Source: Acidithiobacillus caldus ATCC 51756 | Lineage (GTDB): Bacteria; Pseudomonadota; Gammaproteobacteria; Acidithiobacillales; Acidithiobacillaceae | Length of the DNA: 64,000 nucleotides | Direction: 5' to 3' | Assembly (NCBI RefSeq): GCF_000175575.2 | Contig: NZ_CP005986.1 | Span: 1,684,714 to 1,748,713 of the forward strand | In this document: piece by piece, positions 1-13,674 of the stretch | Numbering within the stretch: the first letter of the stretch is position 1 | How the letters are laid out: each line of letters begins with the position of its first letter | The notes under the pieces: generated by a model | Database searches by the model: none | Seen by the model: the letters and a program-made list of their open reading frames with translations, nothing else | What the model was told of the DNA's origin: nothing | Program-made: the position numbers and the translations under genes

Positions 1-570
1 TTCCCGGCCAAGCGCTGGACGCGCTTGCCTGCCCCCTTTAGAGCGGTCCCCCGGGCACTGCGCGCCCGGCGGCAACCCGCTCACTCGGTGCCGCTGAACG
101 CGCACCGGCTTCGTCGCCTGCGGCTCCTCGGGTTCCGCCGCTGCGCGCCTCCACCTGAGCAAGTTGCCCCCGGCCTTCGGCCCGGGGGACGGGGCTCCGC
201 CCCCCGACTCAAAACCGGCACCTGGGGGTGCCTGGCCACACGGCTCCCGCGCTGAACGCGCGTCGCTTCGTTCGGCCTTTTGATCGGCGCCCCCCGGCCT
301 CTGTCCGTTCCGCGCTGCACGCGCGAACCGTTCAGAGGGGTTCCGCAGGTCGGCTGCGCCGCCCGCTGCACCCCGCGCTTCCTTCCTTGTGTCGGTGGCG
401 CGGCTCCCGCCATGCGCGCCAGGGCGTCTTCCCGGCCCTGGAATCCCTGTTTGGCCTCTGGGTGCCCCCCCCCTTCCCCCTAGCCATTCGGCCAGATGGG
501 CGCCTGGGCAATCTGGCGGCCTTTCGGGCACACCCATGGGGTGCCCTTCTGCAAGCGTTTTGTGCGCAGG
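1..570. other. GC-rich stretch without a convincing gene
   Basis: All reading frames here give only Arg/Pro/Ala-rich overlapping ORFs with no recognisable domain. A short word of the type CGCTG(A/G/C)ACGCGC recurs near positions 14, 92, 249 and 313. The stretch lies beyond the 3' end of a frameshifted integrase, so it probably belongs to the inside of the island inserted at tRNA-Ser. I see no RNA gene or promoter that I can support. Confidence 0.5.
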
Positions 571-574
571 GTGT

Positions 575-2243
575 TTAGACCGAGGCACTTCCCGTAAATG
601 CCAGCGGTCGGGGAATATCCAGTGGAAGCGTGATCTTCGCCATTTGCTCGAGCTTGATCTCCAGCGCATAGCCATCGCCATACTCGTCTCCCACGTTGCT
701 GGCCTCGCCAGGATTGGAGTGGCCGGTCAGGGCGTGGTGCAGATCCCGGGGGATCAAGGCATTGCGACAGAGATCCTTGAAGCTATGGCGGAGTGAATGG
801 AAAACCACTGTTTCAGGCATCGTCAATTTGCCATGAATAAACCAACTAAACCATTTGCCCAGCAGCTCACTGTCTTCGTTGATCTTTCCCCGGCTACGCA
901 GGAAGGGCCAAAGGGTGGTATGTCCGGCATGACGGATGGCCTCGACATAGTCCAGGAAACCCAGCTCGATCAACTTGGGATTGAATTGGCACATCTCGGA
1001 TGCTTGACTGATTTTTCGCGTGCAGAATACGGAAATGGGGTACGGGATCAAGCACAAGATGGGATAGGGTGAGTTGGCCGATTTCGTTCAGTCTGGCACC
1101 GGAATACAGGCCCACCAAGGGCATCCAGACGCGGGCGTGGTAGCCTCCCCCACCCTTTCCTTTGGTGACACCCAAAAGCCCTTCCGGGGAGAAAATTCGG
1201 GCCAATTCCTCCATCGAAAAGGGACGCCGCTCTTCCTCAGGGGCGATCCCTGCTTTGGCGGCAAAGCGGCGATAATCGAAGCCAGAGAAGGGGTTCTTGA
1301 GCAGCAGTTCGTCTTTGACGGCGACGGAGAAGAGCGCCCCTACCAGGGTGCCTTTCTTTTCGAGTGTTTTCGCACTATTGCCGCGCTGGTCCCGTTCGTT
1401 GCGCAGCCATTCGGTGACCTGGGCGCGGGTCAGGGTGCTGGGGGTGGCTTTGGGAAGGAAAGTGGAAAGAGAATGCACCAGTCTTTGGATTTCGTGGTCG
1501 GTGCGCGGCTTACGTTCGCAATCCTCGCGCCAGTGTTCCAGCAAGGCTTCCCAGTTCGGGCCAGTGGCGGCTGGGGCTGGGGTGGGCTCCCAGACGGCGG
1601 GTAATGGGATGTTTTCCGTAGGGGAAAGTACGGGCTGGACCAGCCGCCCGGCCTGGCGCTGGGCCAGGATGTCATAGCCTTCCTGCAGGGCGGGCAAGAC
1701 GTCCAGGACGAGGCGACATTCTTCCTCGGGGGATACGGCCAGTTGGTAGCCTTTGCCCACCAGCAGGGTGCGCACGACGGGCAGGAAGGGCTCGGGTTTG
1801 CCCCGCGCCAGGGCTTGGGCGATCTTTGCCTGGACCTGAGTGATGTTCTCCTGCAGCTCTTCGTATTCGTCGTCGTCAATCCCTTCGCGGCGCCAGGCGA
1901 GATCGGCATCGAGGCTGGAAAGCCACAGGGCACGCAGTCCGGAGACGAGTTCCGGGGTGACCTGAACGATGGGCTTCAGGCGTTGTTCTGGTGGACGAGC
2001 GACGTAGCGCAGAAAGGCTTCATCATAGTCCACTTGCCGGGCGGTCTGTTGCCGCAGGGTGTTGAATTGCTGGTCGGTCTGCAGCGATAGAAGGCGGGCC
2101 TGGCTGACGGCTTGGTGGTAGTCTCTACCGAGCGATTTCTTAATCTCGCGTTTGCCGATGGCTGGGCGCAGAGATTCCGGCACGACAATGCGGAAGATAA
2201 ATCCATGGGGGGTCTTGTAGCAATTGCTGGGCAGGGCGGGCAT
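575..2243 (-). pseudogene. Tyrosine recombinase (phage-type integrase), frameshifted
   Basis: This is a site-specific tyrosine recombinase of the kind that inserts islands at tRNA genes. The start at 2243 has GAGGAG just upstream and gives a DUF6538-like N-terminus (MPALPSNCYKTPHGFIFRI). The catalytic domain has box I (YSGARLNEIGQL), then H-x-x-R (HSLRHSF), a second His (LTGHSN) and a candidate Tyr nucleophile (EYGDGYALE). Box I is in one frame and the rest in another. The frames change near 981-984. Removing one T/A base there restores VPIHPKLIELGF, so a single-base insertion or a sequencing error explains the break. The gene begins about 100 bp from the 3' end of tRNA-Ser, the usual place for an integrase next to its att site. 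Confidence 0.85.
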
Positions 2244-2346
2244 TGATTTCTCCTCGTCCCCCTGACTCCGTTTTGTACCGGCTTTTTGTACCACTGAGCC
2301 TCCTGAATGCCTTGATACTATTGTCATTCAGTATATTAGTACAAAT

Positions 2347-2437
<91 letters not shown>

Positions 2438-2575
2438 AAGGCCGCTGAGTGTATCCCAGCGGGAAGTGGCTGGCAATGGCCGGAAAAGCCACGAGAACGG
2501 CGGAGATACGCACGCGCTTCCGGCGCCAATGACGCACGTCCCACCAACACGAAGGCTTAGCCCAGGATATGGCCG

Positions 2576-3058
2576 TCAACGTCGCTCTTTGCGGTTCAGA
2601 ACCCAGGTCGCAGCGTTCAGATAGAGCGCAATCAGGAGCCAGAAACCGTAAGGCAGAAGCAGCAGAGCGGCGGGGGTTGCGATCGCGGCGAAGACCAGGA
2701 TGCAGGCCAGCACCAAGAGCCAGAGCAGGATGAGATCCCACAGGGCCCAGAGTGGCCTGTGCAATTTGAAAAACAGCCAGGACCACAGAGCGTTGGCGAT
2801 GAGCTGCAGGGCGTAGAGTGTCAGTGCCCAGGGACGCAGGGGAGCGTCGTAGTGGACAAAGATTTCGGCCGCAGCCAGGGCCATGAGGACGTACAACACG
2901 GTCCAGACCACGGGGAAAACCCAACCCGGAGGCATCAGCCTTGGCTTGCGCAAGCGTTCGTACCAGGCATCGGGCCGAAACAGGGAGTCGGAGCTCGCCA
3001 CGGCCAGGGTCAAGGCAAGGCTGATGGTTGCCACCAAGGGAAAGGGAAGTACGATCAC
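2576..3058 (-). CDS. TspO/MBR family membrane protein
   Basis: This 160-residue protein has five predicted membrane helices and the TspO/MBR signature. It carries YERLRKPRLMPPGWVFPVVW near residues 33-52, then NALWSWLFF, ALWDLILLW and the closing LPYGFWLLIALYLNAATW. Family members bind porphyrins and cholesterol-like ligands in the membrane and are linked to tetrapyrrole handling and stress. The start is GTG. It stands alone between tRNA-Ser and tRNA-Cys, so its local context gives no further hint. Confidence 0.9.
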   Translation of the reverse strand: MIVLPFPLVATISLALTLAVASSDSLFRPDAWYERLRKPRLMPPGWVFPVVWTVLYVLMALAAAEIFVHYDAPLRPWALTLYALQLIANALWSWLFFKLHRPLWALWDLILLWLLVLACILVFAAIATPAALLLLPYGFWLLIALYLNAATWVLNRKERR

Positions 3059-3126
3059 CGATATCCCCAGACAGGCAGCCCGCCGAGCGAGGCGCTCTCA
3101 GATCGCGCCGGAGGATGGTCGAGGTG

Positions 3127-3200
3127 TGGAGGCTGGGCCCGGAATCGAACCGAGGTACGCGGCTTTGCAGGCCGCTGCATAACCACTCTGCCACCCAGCC
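3127..3200 (-). tRNA. tRNA-Cys (GCA)
   Basis: The minus strand gives a cloverleaf with acceptor GGCTGGG/CCCAGCC, discriminator T, an encoded CCA and anticodon GCA in the loop CTGCAAA. It lies 39 bp downstream of tRNA-Gly and may share a transcript with it. Confidence 0.95.
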
Positions 3201-3239
3201 GTAAAGGAAAAGGGGAAAGACGCGCTTTCCCCATGAAAC

Positions 3240-3314
3240 TGGAGCGGGAAACGAGGCTCGAACTCGCGACCCCAACCTTGGCAAGGTTGTGCTCTACCAC
3301 TGAGCTATTCCCGC
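3240..3314 (-). tRNA. tRNA-Gly (GCC)
   Basis: The minus strand gives a cloverleaf with acceptor GCGGGAA/TTCCCGC, discriminator T, an encoded CCA and anticodon GCC in the loop TTGCCAA. It sits between pgsA and tRNA-Cys. Confidence 0.95.
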
Positions 3315-3337
3315 GATGGAATGTAAAAGTACGGATT

Positions 3338-3925
3338 TTAGCTCTCCTTGTCAAGATGGCTGGCTTGCCCCAACAGACTCGGCCAGGCTGCCTGCAGGTA
3401 ACCAACCATGCTCCAGAGGGTGAGCGCTGCTGCCACCACCAGCAGGACCATGCCCACGAGACGGGTGGAAATGGGCCCGAGCGGCTCGCGGTAGACTAGA
3501 AAGAGGATGGCCAACATCTGCAGGGTGGCCTTGAGTTTGCCCAGCCACGATACGGCCACTCGGTGACGTTGCCCCACTTCCGCCATCCACTCCCGCAGGG
3601 CCGAGACGGTGATCTCACGGCCCACAATGATGCTGGTAAGAATGCCCGCCAGTACCACCGGCATCTCCTGCGTCGCGCAAATGAGAATGAGCGCCGTCGC
3701 CACCATGATCTTATCGGCGACGGGGTCGAGAAAGGTGCCGAAGGGAGAAACGCCCCGATAGCGACGGGCAAGGTAACCATCGGCCCAGTCGGTTATGGCG
3801 GCAATGGCAAAGACCGCGGTGGCGCCATAGGTCCGGGAGGTACCGCCCAGAAAGAAAAGCGCCACGAAGACCGGCACCAGTAGGATACGCAACATGGTGA
3901 GGAGATTGGGTATTCGCGCCATCAT
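3338..3925 (-). CDS. pgsA: CDP-diacylglycerol--glycerol-3-phosphate 3-phosphatidyltransferase
   Basis: PgsA is an inner-membrane enzyme. It transfers the phosphatidyl group from CDP-diacylglycerol to glycerol-3-phosphate, the committed step to phosphatidylglycerol and cardiolipin. The 195-residue product has the CDP-alcohol phosphotransferase motif D-G-x2-A-R-x8-G-x3-D-x3-D near residues 48-70 (DGYLARRYRG...FGTFLDPVAD) and several hydrophobic helices. Length is normal. Its start overlaps the uvrC stop by 4 bp (ATGA), the conserved uvrC-pgsA pairing of many Proteobacteria, followed by tRNA genes. Confidence 0.96.
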   Translation of the reverse strand: MMARIPNLLTMLRILLVPVFVALFFLGGTSRTYGATAVFAIAAITDWADGYLARRYRGVSPFGTFLDPVADKIMVATALILICATQEMPVVLAGILTSIIVGREITVSALREWMAEVGQRHRVAVSWLGKLKATLQMLAILFLVYREPLGPISTRLVGMVLLVVAAALTLWSMVGYLQAAWPSLLGQASHLDKES

Positions 3926-5796
3926 GCGCCTTTGCCTCGCGCGTGAAAATGCGCATAGATCCGTTGCGCAAGCTCAGCGTGGATGCCTTCTACCCGCTGC
4001 AAATCCTCGACGCCAGCATCGCGGATGCCGCGCAGCCCGCCAAAGGCACGCAACAGCGCCACCCGCCGCTTCGGACCGATGCCACCGATGCTGTCCAATT
4101 CCGACTCCTGCCTCGCCTTGGAGCGGCGCGCCCGATGCCCGGTGATGGCAAAGCGGTGCGCCTCGTCGCGAATCTCCTGGATCACCAGCAGCGCCGGATC
4201 ACCGCTGGAAAGCTGCCGCGGCTGAGTCCACAGCGTCGTGTGCAGCCATTCGAGACCCGGCCGACGGCTCGTGCCCTTTGCCACCCCGCACAGCAGGATC
4301 TCGCGAATGCCCAGATCGTCCAAGGCGGCCTGTGCCCGTGCCACCTGCGCTGGACCCCCGTCGATGAAAACGATGTCGGGTAGGCTCAGACCCTCTTGCA
4401 GCAAACGTCCGTACCGTCTGCTCACGGCCTGCTCCATGGCCGCGTAGTCGTCTCCTGGCGTAATATCGCGTAGATTGAAGCGGCGATATTCCGCCTTGAG
4501 CGCGCCATCCTCGCCAAACACGACACAGGAAGCCGTTGCTGCCTCACCGCGCGTGTGGCTGATGTCGAAGCACTCCACTCGCTCCGGCAAGCGGTCGAGG
4601 GAAAAAAGCTCCTGCAAAAGTCGCATGCGCCGCCGACCGCCATCGGCACGCTGCGCCCGCTGGCGCAGGGCCTCGTTGGCGTTGGCAACGGCCATGGCGA
4701 GCCAACGCCTGCGTGGACCGCGTTGCGGCTGCTCCAGAAGCACCTTGCGTCCCGCATTCTGGCCAAGGGCGGACGCAAGACTCGCCGCTGCCCTCGGCAG
4801 GACATTCACGAGCACATTGCCGGGAATCTCGCGATCGGCGTAATACTGCATGAGAAAGGCCGCCATGACCTCACTGCCGCGGGCCGTGTCCGGATGCTGC
4901 GGAAAGATGGCCCGCCCCCCCAGCTGGCGTCCGTGGCGGATGAAGGTAACGAAGACCACCCACTGACCGTCCGCCTCCACCGCCGCCAATACGTCAAAAT
5001 CCCCGCCACCGGCCTGGGCAACGTACTGTCGCTCCTGGATCTTGGACAAGGCCGCGATCTGGTCACGGCGCCGGGCCGCCTCCTCAAAATCCAGTCGCTC
5101 CGCCGCTGCCAGCATCCGTTGCTGCAGCGTGCGAATGGCCTCATCGCTCTTACCTTGCAAAAATCGTAGGGCGTCCTGCAGATCCCTGTGGTAGCTCTTC
5201 TCATCGATGTGTCCCACGCAGGGGCCGCTGCAGCGCCGGATCTGATAATGTAGGCAGGCACGACTGCGATTGTGAAAGACGCTGTCCTCGCAGGTGCGCA
5301 GACGAAAGGCTTTCTGCAAAAGCACCATGCTCTCACGCAGGGCCGAGACGGCCGGATAGGGACCGAAATAGTGGCCCTTTCCGCGCTGAGTACCGCGGTG
5401 CAGGCTCATGCGCGGGAAAGCGCTACTGGTGTCGATGTAGAGATAGGGATAGCTTTTATCGTCGCGCAGCAGGATGTTGTAGTGCGGCCGGTGCTTTTTG
5501 ATGAGCTGCGCTTCCAGCACCAAGGCCTCGGTCTCGGTGTGGGTGACCAGCACCTCCACCCGCGCTACCTGAGCGAGCATGGCGAGGGTCTTGGGGCTGT
5601 GTCGAGTTTTCTGAAAGTAGGAACTCACCCGCCGCTTGAGGTTGCGGGCCTTACCCACGTAGAGGATGTGACCGTCCGCTGCCAGCATTTGGTAGACCCC
5701 GGGCTGACTCCCCAGGCTGCGCAGAAAGAGCTTGAGATCGAAGGGTTCGTCCTGGATCTCGGGACGCTCGGATCGGGCCTGCACCGGTTCGCTCAT
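3922..5796 (-). CDS. uvrC: Excinuclease ABC subunit C
   Basis: UvrC makes both incisions around a bulky DNA lesion after loading by UvrA/UvrB. The 624-residue protein shows the N-terminal GIY-YIG nuclease (GVYQMLAADGHILYVGKARN, residues ~33-52), a central UVR motif (DFEEAARRRDQIAAL), the RNase H-like half (ECFDISHTRGE, FIDGGPAQ) and a C-terminal helix-hairpin-helix pair (IGGIGPKRRVALLRAFGG). Length is normal. It is translationally coupled to pgsA downstream. Confidence 0.97.
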   Translation of the reverse strand: MSEPVQARSERPEIQDEPFDLKLFLRSLGSQPGVYQMLAADGHILYVGKARNLKRRVSSYFQKTRHSPKTLAMLAQVARVEVLVTHTETEALVLEAQLIKKHRPHYNILLRDDKSYPYLYIDTSSAFPRMSLHRGTQRGKGHYFGPYPAVSALRESMVLLQKAFRLRTCEDSVFHNRSRACLHYQIRRCSGPCVGHIDEKSYHRDLQDALRFLQGKSDEAIRTLQQRMLAAAERLDFEEAARRRDQIAALSKIQERQYVAQAGGGDFDVLAAVEADGQWVVFVTFIRHGRQLGGRAIFPQHPDTARGSEVMAAFLMQYYADREIPGNVLVNVLPRAAASLASALGQNAGRKVLLEQPQRGPRRRWLAMAVANANEALRQRAQRADGGRRRMRLLQELFSLDRLPERVECFDISHTRGEAATASCVVFGEDGALKAEYRRFNLRDITPGDDYAAMEQAVSRRYGRLLQEGLSLPDIVFIDGGPAQVARAQAALDDLGIREILLCGVAKGTSRRPGLEWLHTTLWTQPRQLSSGDPALLVIQEIRDEAHRFAITGHRARRSKARQESELDSIGGIGPKRRVALLRAFGGLRGIRDAGVEDLQRVEGIHAELAQRIYAHFHARGKGA

Positions 5797-5817
5797 GCTC
5801 CCTCGCCAGCCACGCCC

Positions 5818-6132
5818 TCAGGCCGACTCCGCGCGGTCGGCCAGCAGGCGCAGATATTCCCAGGTGTAGATGCCGGTACTGTGCCCGTCACTGAAGAAGA
5901 GCTGAACCGCATAGTTGCCCACGGCCTGGATATCCGTCAGATTCACCTCCTCCTTGCCGGTGATGATCTGGGCCTGCTCCGGCGTGTGTCCCTTGCACTC
6001 GGCGCAGGGGCACTCCACCCGCAGGGTCTCGAAGGACACGCGACTGGTACTGCCATCGGCCCAATCGATCTCCAAGACCCGACTGATGGTGAGGGGGCGC
6101 AGCTCGGTGGGTTGTGTGCGGGCATCGGACAT
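5818..6132 (-). CDS. DUF971 (GBBH-like N-terminal) domain protein
   Basis: This small soluble protein of about 104 residues matches the DUF971/gamma-butyrobetaine-hydroxylase-like N-terminal fold. It has ISRVLEIDWADGS, a Cys-rich CPCAECKGH segment, AVGNYAVQLFFSDGHSTGIY and a closing TWEYLRLL. Stand-alone members are common beside housekeeping genes and their role is not settled. The CxxC-like cluster may bind zinc. I chose the ATG at 6132, which has GGAGG about 11 bases upstream; a GTG at 6150 is possible. It lies just upstream of uvrC on the same strand. Confidence 0.85.
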   Translation of the reverse strand: MSDARTQPTELRPLTISRVLEIDWADGSTSRVSFETLRVECPCAECKGHTPEQAQIITGKEEVNLTDIQAVGNYAVQLFFSDGHSTGIYTWEYLRLLADRAESA

Positions 6133-6218
6133 GGCGGATATCGCCTCCACTGGTCATGGTTCAATCCCCTAGGGTACAATCCGACGCTCGCAAAGGGAAT
6201 GCTTCGCAAGGATCACAC

Positions 6219-6779
6219 ATGAAAATCTCTGCTTTCGACATCCGTCCTGGCAATATCCTGGAATACGAAAAAGGCCTGTGGCGTGTGCTCAAGACAGATT
6301 TCGTCAAGCCCGGCAAAGGTGGAGCCTTCATGCAGGTGGAGATGAAGAATATCGAAACCGGCACCAAGACCAACCAGCGATTCCGTTCCGAAGAGAAAAT
6401 GGAAAAGGCTGTGGTGGAGCCGCGGACCATGCAGTTTCTGTACGCCGACACCAGCGGCTATGTCTTCATGGACAACCAGAGTTTCGAGCAGATGACCCTG
6501 AGTGAGGATCTCCTGGAAGGTCAGACCGGTTACCTGCTGCCCAACACGGAAATCCAGGTCAATTTGCACAACGATCGGCCCATCGGCGTGGAACTTCCGC
6601 CGGTGGTGGTCCTAGAAGTGGTGGAGGCAGAGCCCTCCATCAAGGGGCAAACGGCCACCAGTTCGTACAAGCCCGCGCGCGTGGAAACGGGCATCACGGT
6701 CATGGTGCCGCCCTTCGTCAATGCCGGTGAGAAAATCCGCGTCAATACCTCGGACGGCAGCTACGTCGACCGCGCTTGA
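6219..6779 (+). CDS. efp: Elongation factor P
   Basis: EF-P relieves ribosome stalling at consecutive prolines. The 186-residue protein has the three expected beta-barrel domains. The KOW-like N-terminal loop is VKPGKGGAF, with Lys33 at the position modified in many bacteria. The C-terminal OB fold ends in NTSDGSYVDRA. The ATG at 6219 gives the canonical MKISAFDIRPGNILEYEKG; longer upstream versions have no support. No epmA/epmB or rhamnosyl-modification gene is visible nearby. It is divergent from the DUF971 gene. Confidence 0.97.
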   Translation: MKISAFDIRPGNILEYEKGLWRVLKTDFVKPGKGGAFMQVEMKNIETGTKTNQRFRSEEKMEKAVVEPRTMQFLYADTSGYVFMDNQSFEQMTLSEDLLEGQTGYLLPNTEIQVNLHNDRPIGVELPPVVVLEVVEAEPSIKGQTATSSYKPARVETGITVMVPPFVNAGEKIRVNTSDGSYVDRA

Positions 6780-7174
6780 GGGTCAACTCGGTGCTTCGAT
6801 TCCTAGCAAATCTGCTCTGGTTCCTGCTGGGGGGCGTGTTGATGGGCCTTGGCTGGTGGTTCGCCGCGCTCCTGGCAGCCATCACCATCATCGGCATTCC
6901 CTACGCCATCGCCGCCTTTCGCATCGGCAGCTTTTCCTTTTGGCCTTTTGGCCGCGCCATCGTCGATCGACCGGGCTCCGAACTGGGACGGGGCATCGGA
7001 CTCATCGGCAATGTGATCTGGGCGATTTTCCTGGGGTGGTGGCTAGCCTTAGGACATTTGGTCAGTGCCCTACTCTGCGCTATCACCGTTATCGGTCTTC
7101 CCTTTGCCTGGCAGCATTTGCGTCTTGCGGCCCTGTCCCTCGCCCCCTACAGTAAGCAAATCGTCACTACCTGA
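6776..7174 (+). CDS. YccF-family inner membrane protein
   Basis: This protein of about 130 residues has two repeated hydrophobic blocks containing the YccF-type motifs TIIGIPYAIAAFRIGSFSFW and TVIGLPFAWQHLRLAALSL. It is a small multi-pass membrane protein of unknown function. The TTG at 6776 overlaps the efp stop; GTG at 6791 is an equally plausible start. Tight spacing suggests co-transcription with efp. It converges on ftsB. Confidence 0.85.
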   Translation: MRVNSVLRFLANLLWFLLGGVLMGLGWWFAALLAAITIIGIPYAIAAFRIGSFSFWPFGRAIVDRPGSELGRGIGLIGNVIWAIFLGWWLALGHLVSALLCAITVIGLPFAWQHLRLAALSLAPYSKQIVTT

Positions 7175-7180
7175 AAGGCC

Positions 7181-7552
7181 TCAGGATGGCTTCTGAGCCG
7201 GCGACGGTGCGTCGTGGGGGATGACCCACACGAATATTTCGTTCTTTCCAATCAAACCGAGATGCCGACGCGCCAGATCGGCAATGGCGCCCTCGCTGTG
7301 CTCCAGGCTCTGCACTTGTGCCGCGAGCTTGGCGTTACGCTGCTCCAATTTCTGCAGATGGGCCTCGCGTTGGTGTAGCTCGCTCTGCAATGTCGCCACG
7401 TGCCACCAGCTTCCCGCCCCAAACCACAGGGGATATTGGAGCAACAAGAGAACGAGAAACAGAACCATGTCCACGCGGCTGAAACCAAAGGCTCGCCAAC
7501 GCGCGACGATGCGGTGGGTCTCCAATTTTCGGGAAGATATTGCGATGGCCAC
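7181..7552 (-). CDS. ftsB: Cell division protein FtsB
   Basis: FtsB is a bitopic divisome protein acting with FtsL and FtsQ. The sequence has one membrane helix (MVLFLVLLLLQYPLWFGAGS) and then a leucine-zipper coiled coil (LQSELHQREAHLQKLEQRN). It ends with the family's ARRHLGLIGKNEIFVWVIP segment. The eno-ftsB order is conserved in Proteobacteria. The GTG at 7552 adds about 28 cytoplasmic residues compared with usual FtsB; the ATG at 7468 would give the common 95-residue form. Confidence 0.9.
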   Translation of the reverse strand: MAIAISSRKLETHRIVARWRAFGFSRVDMVLFLVLLLLQYPLWFGAGSWWHVATLQSELHQREAHLQKLEQRNAKLAAQVQSLEHSEGAIADLARRHLGLIGKNEIFVWVIPHDAPSPAQKPS

Positions 7553-7596
7553 GGATTACCTTGCCTCACTGCACGCACGCCTTGGTTATACGCTTT

Positions 7597-11434
<3,838 letters not shown>

Positions 11435-11467
11435 CTAGCGCTGCGAGTGAAACCCGAACCAACGGCG

Positions 11468-13498
11468 TCAATCCGCCACCAGGTCCACCTCCACATCCAA
11501 CCCAAGGATTTCCGCCTCCAGGATCCGGATCTGGTCGCGAAGGGCAGCGGCCTGCTCGAATTCCAGATTGCGCGCGTGGCGATGCATGGTCTCTTCCAGC
11601 TCACGGATGCGTTTGGCCAGGGCCCGCGGATCCTTTACGTCGGCATAGGTCGGAGTGGGCTCCGCCGCCTTGGTGCGTGCGCCACTGCCATTGCGGCGGT
11701 AGACGCCTTCCAGGATATCCGCCACCGGTTTGACAATGCCCTTGGGCGTGATGCCATGCTCGGCATTGAATCGAATCTGCTTGTTGCGACGCCGCTCCGT
11801 CTCTTCCATGGCGCGAGCCATGGAACCGGTGATGGTGTCGGCGTAGAGGATGGCGCGCCCGTGGAGGTTGCGGGCAGCGCGCCCGATGGTCTGGATGAGG
11901 GAACGTTCGGAACGCAGGAAGCCCTCCTTATCGGCGTCCAGAATGGCTACCAGAGCCACCTCCGGCATGTCCAGGCCCTCGCGCAGGAGGTTGATGCCAA
12001 TGAGCACGTCGAAGACCCCCGCACGCAGGTCGCGAATGATCTCCACCCGCTCCACCGTTTCGATGTCGGAGTGTAGGTAGCGGCACTGGATGCCCAGCTC
12101 GTGTAGATAATCGCTGAGATCCTCCGCCATACGCTTGGTCAAGGTGGTCACCAGTACCCGCCAGCCGCTGGCGATGACCGCGTGGATCTCGCTCACCAGA
12201 TCGTCCACCTGCCCTTTGGCTGGACGCACCTCCACCTCCGGATCCACCAGGCCCGTGGGCCGCACCACCTGCTCGACGACACGCCCGGAACGGGACAGCT
12301 CGTAGGGTCCGGGGGTGGCCGAGATGAAGATCGTCTGGGGCATGAGGGCTTCAAATTCCGGAAACATCAAGGGCCGGTTGTCCAGTGCCGAAGGCAGGCG
12401 GAAGCCATATTCCACCAGAGTTTCCTTGCGCGAGCGATCGCCTTTGTACATGCCGCCAATCTGTGGCACGGTCACGTGGGACTCGTCGATGAACAGCAAG
12501 GCATTGGCCGGCAGATAATCCATCAGCGTCGGCGGCGGCTCGCCGGGCGCCCGTCCCGACAGGTAGCGGGAGTAGTTCTCGATACCGGAGCAATAGCCCA
12601 GTTCCGCCATCATCTCCAGATCAAAACGGGTCCGCTGCTCCAGCCGCTGCGCCTCAACCAGCTTGTTTTCACGACGCAGCACGTCCAGACGCTCGCGCAG
12701 TTCGTCCTTGATCTGCTCGATAGCGGCCAGAATCTGCTCCCGTGGCGTGACATAGTGGCTCTTGGGGTAGACCGTATAGCGCGGCAAGCGAGTGATGGTC
12801 TTGCCCGTAAGGGGATCGAACAGGGAGATGCGCTCGATCTCGTCGCCAAAGAGCTCCACCCGTACCGCCTCGTCCTCGCTCTCGGCCGGCCAGATATCGA
12901 TGACATCCCCGTTCACCCGAAAGGTACTGCGCTTGAGTTCCATGGGATTGCGGCTGTACTGCATGTCCGCCAGACGGCGGAGGATGGCCCTTTGGTCCAT
13001 GGCGTCCCCCTCCCGCAGATGCAGAATCATGTTGTGGTAGGCAGCGGGATCACCGAGGCCGTAGATGGCCGATACCGTGGCCACGATAACGACATCGGGA
13101 CGCTCCAAGAGGGCCTTGGTCGCCGACAGCCGCATCTGCTCGATGTGATCGTTGATGGAGGCGTCCTTCTCGATGAAGGTATCGGACGAAGGCACATAGG
13201 CCTCGGGCTGGTAGTAGTCGTAGTAACTGACGAAATACTCCACCGCATTGTGCGGAAAGAAGGCCCGTAACTCGGCATACAGCTGCGCCGCCAGGGTCTT
13301 GTTGGGCGCCATGACGATGGCCGGGCGCTGGGTGCGGGCGATGACATTGGCCATGGTAAAGGTCTTGCCCGAGCCCGTGACCCCCAGCAAGGTCTGAAAG
13401 GACTCCCCCGACGCCAAACCATCCACCAGTTCGGCAATGGCCACGGGCTGATCCCCACAGGGCGGAAAAACACTCTCCAGACTCAGGGCTTTTTCCAT
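11468..13498 (-). CDS. uvrB: Excinuclease ABC subunit B
   Basis: UvrB is the damage-verifying helicase of nucleotide excision repair. The 676-residue protein has Walker [16 protein letters not shown], the beta-hairpin region ([17 protein letters not shown]), DESH ([16 protein letters not shown]) and helicase motifs V and VI ([26 protein letters not shown]). A C-terminal UVR motif ([19 protein letters not shown]) binds UvrC. No clear LexA box was seen upstream. Confidence 0.98.
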   Translation of the reverse strand: MEKALSLESVFPPCGDQPVAIAELVDGLASGESFQTLLGVTGSGKTFTMANVIARTQRPAIVMAPNKTLAAQLYAELRAFFPHNAVEYFVSYYDYYQPEAYVPSSDTFIEKDASINDHIEQMRLSATKALLERPDVVIVATVSAIYGLGDPAAYHNMILHLREGDAMDQRAILRRLADMQYSRNPMELKRSTFRVNGDVIDIWPAESEDEAVRVELFGDEIERISLFDPLTGKTITRLPRYTVYPKSHYVTPREQILAAIEQIKDELRERLDVLRRENKLVEAQRLEQRTRFDLEMMAELGYCSGIENYSRYLSGRAPGEPPPTLMDYLPANALLFIDESHVTVPQIGGMYKGDRSRKETLVEYGFRLPSALDNRPLMFPEFEALMPQTIFISATPGPYELSRSGRVVEQVVRPTGLVDPEVEVRPAKGQVDDLVSEIHAVIASGWRVLVTTLTKRMAEDLSDYLHELGIQCRYLHSDIETVERVEIIRDLRAGVFDVLIGINLLREGLDMPEVALVAILDADKEGFLRSERSLIQTIGRAARNLHGRAILYADTITGSMARAMEETERRRNKQIRFNAEHGITPKGIVKPVADILEGVYRRNGSGARTKAAEPTPTYADVKDPRALAKRIRELEETMHRHARNLEFEQAAALRDQIRILEAEILGLDVEVDLVAD

Positions 13499-13597
13499 AC
13501 CTCCCTCCTATGGTTCAACCGACTCAGGATACACAGCCCCCACGCGCACCGAAAGGCTTTTGCTCCTCCGCTCGTTCGATCATAGAATGGTGTCCGG

Positions 13598-13674
13598 GCG
13601 CCCATAGCTCAACCGGATAGAGCAACGGCCTTCTAAGCCGTAGGTTGCAGGTTCGATTCCTGCTGGGCGCGCCA
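13598..13674 (+). tRNA. tRNA-Arg (TCT)
   Basis: The plus strand gives a full cloverleaf with acceptor GCGCCCA/TGGGCGC, an encoded CCA and the anticodon loop CTTCTAA, hence anticodon TCT. Its last 45 bases are duplicated exactly at 23627-23671, which makes it the integration site of the element that follows. Confidence 0.96.
13630..13674 (+). repeat. attL: 45-bp direct repeat in the 3' half of tRNA-Arg
   Basis: The repeat runs from the anticodon stem (CTTCTAAGCC) through the CCA end and is identical to 23627-23671. The copy at this end is part of the complete tRNA gene, so integration preserved the tRNA. Confidence 0.95.

Noticed and set aside
228-796. Plus-strand open frames in the GC-rich left end
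   Set aside because: They are overlapping Arg/Pro/Ala-rich frames without domains or ribosome sites, and part of them runs over the integrase gene on the other strand.
5890-6222. Long plus-strand ORF running from the uvrC region into efp
   Set aside because: It is antisense to uvrC and the DUF971 gene, has no motifs, and efp has its own clear start.
7176-7201. Terminator between yccF and ftsB
   Set aside because: An imperfect inverted repeat is present but no T-run follows on either strand.
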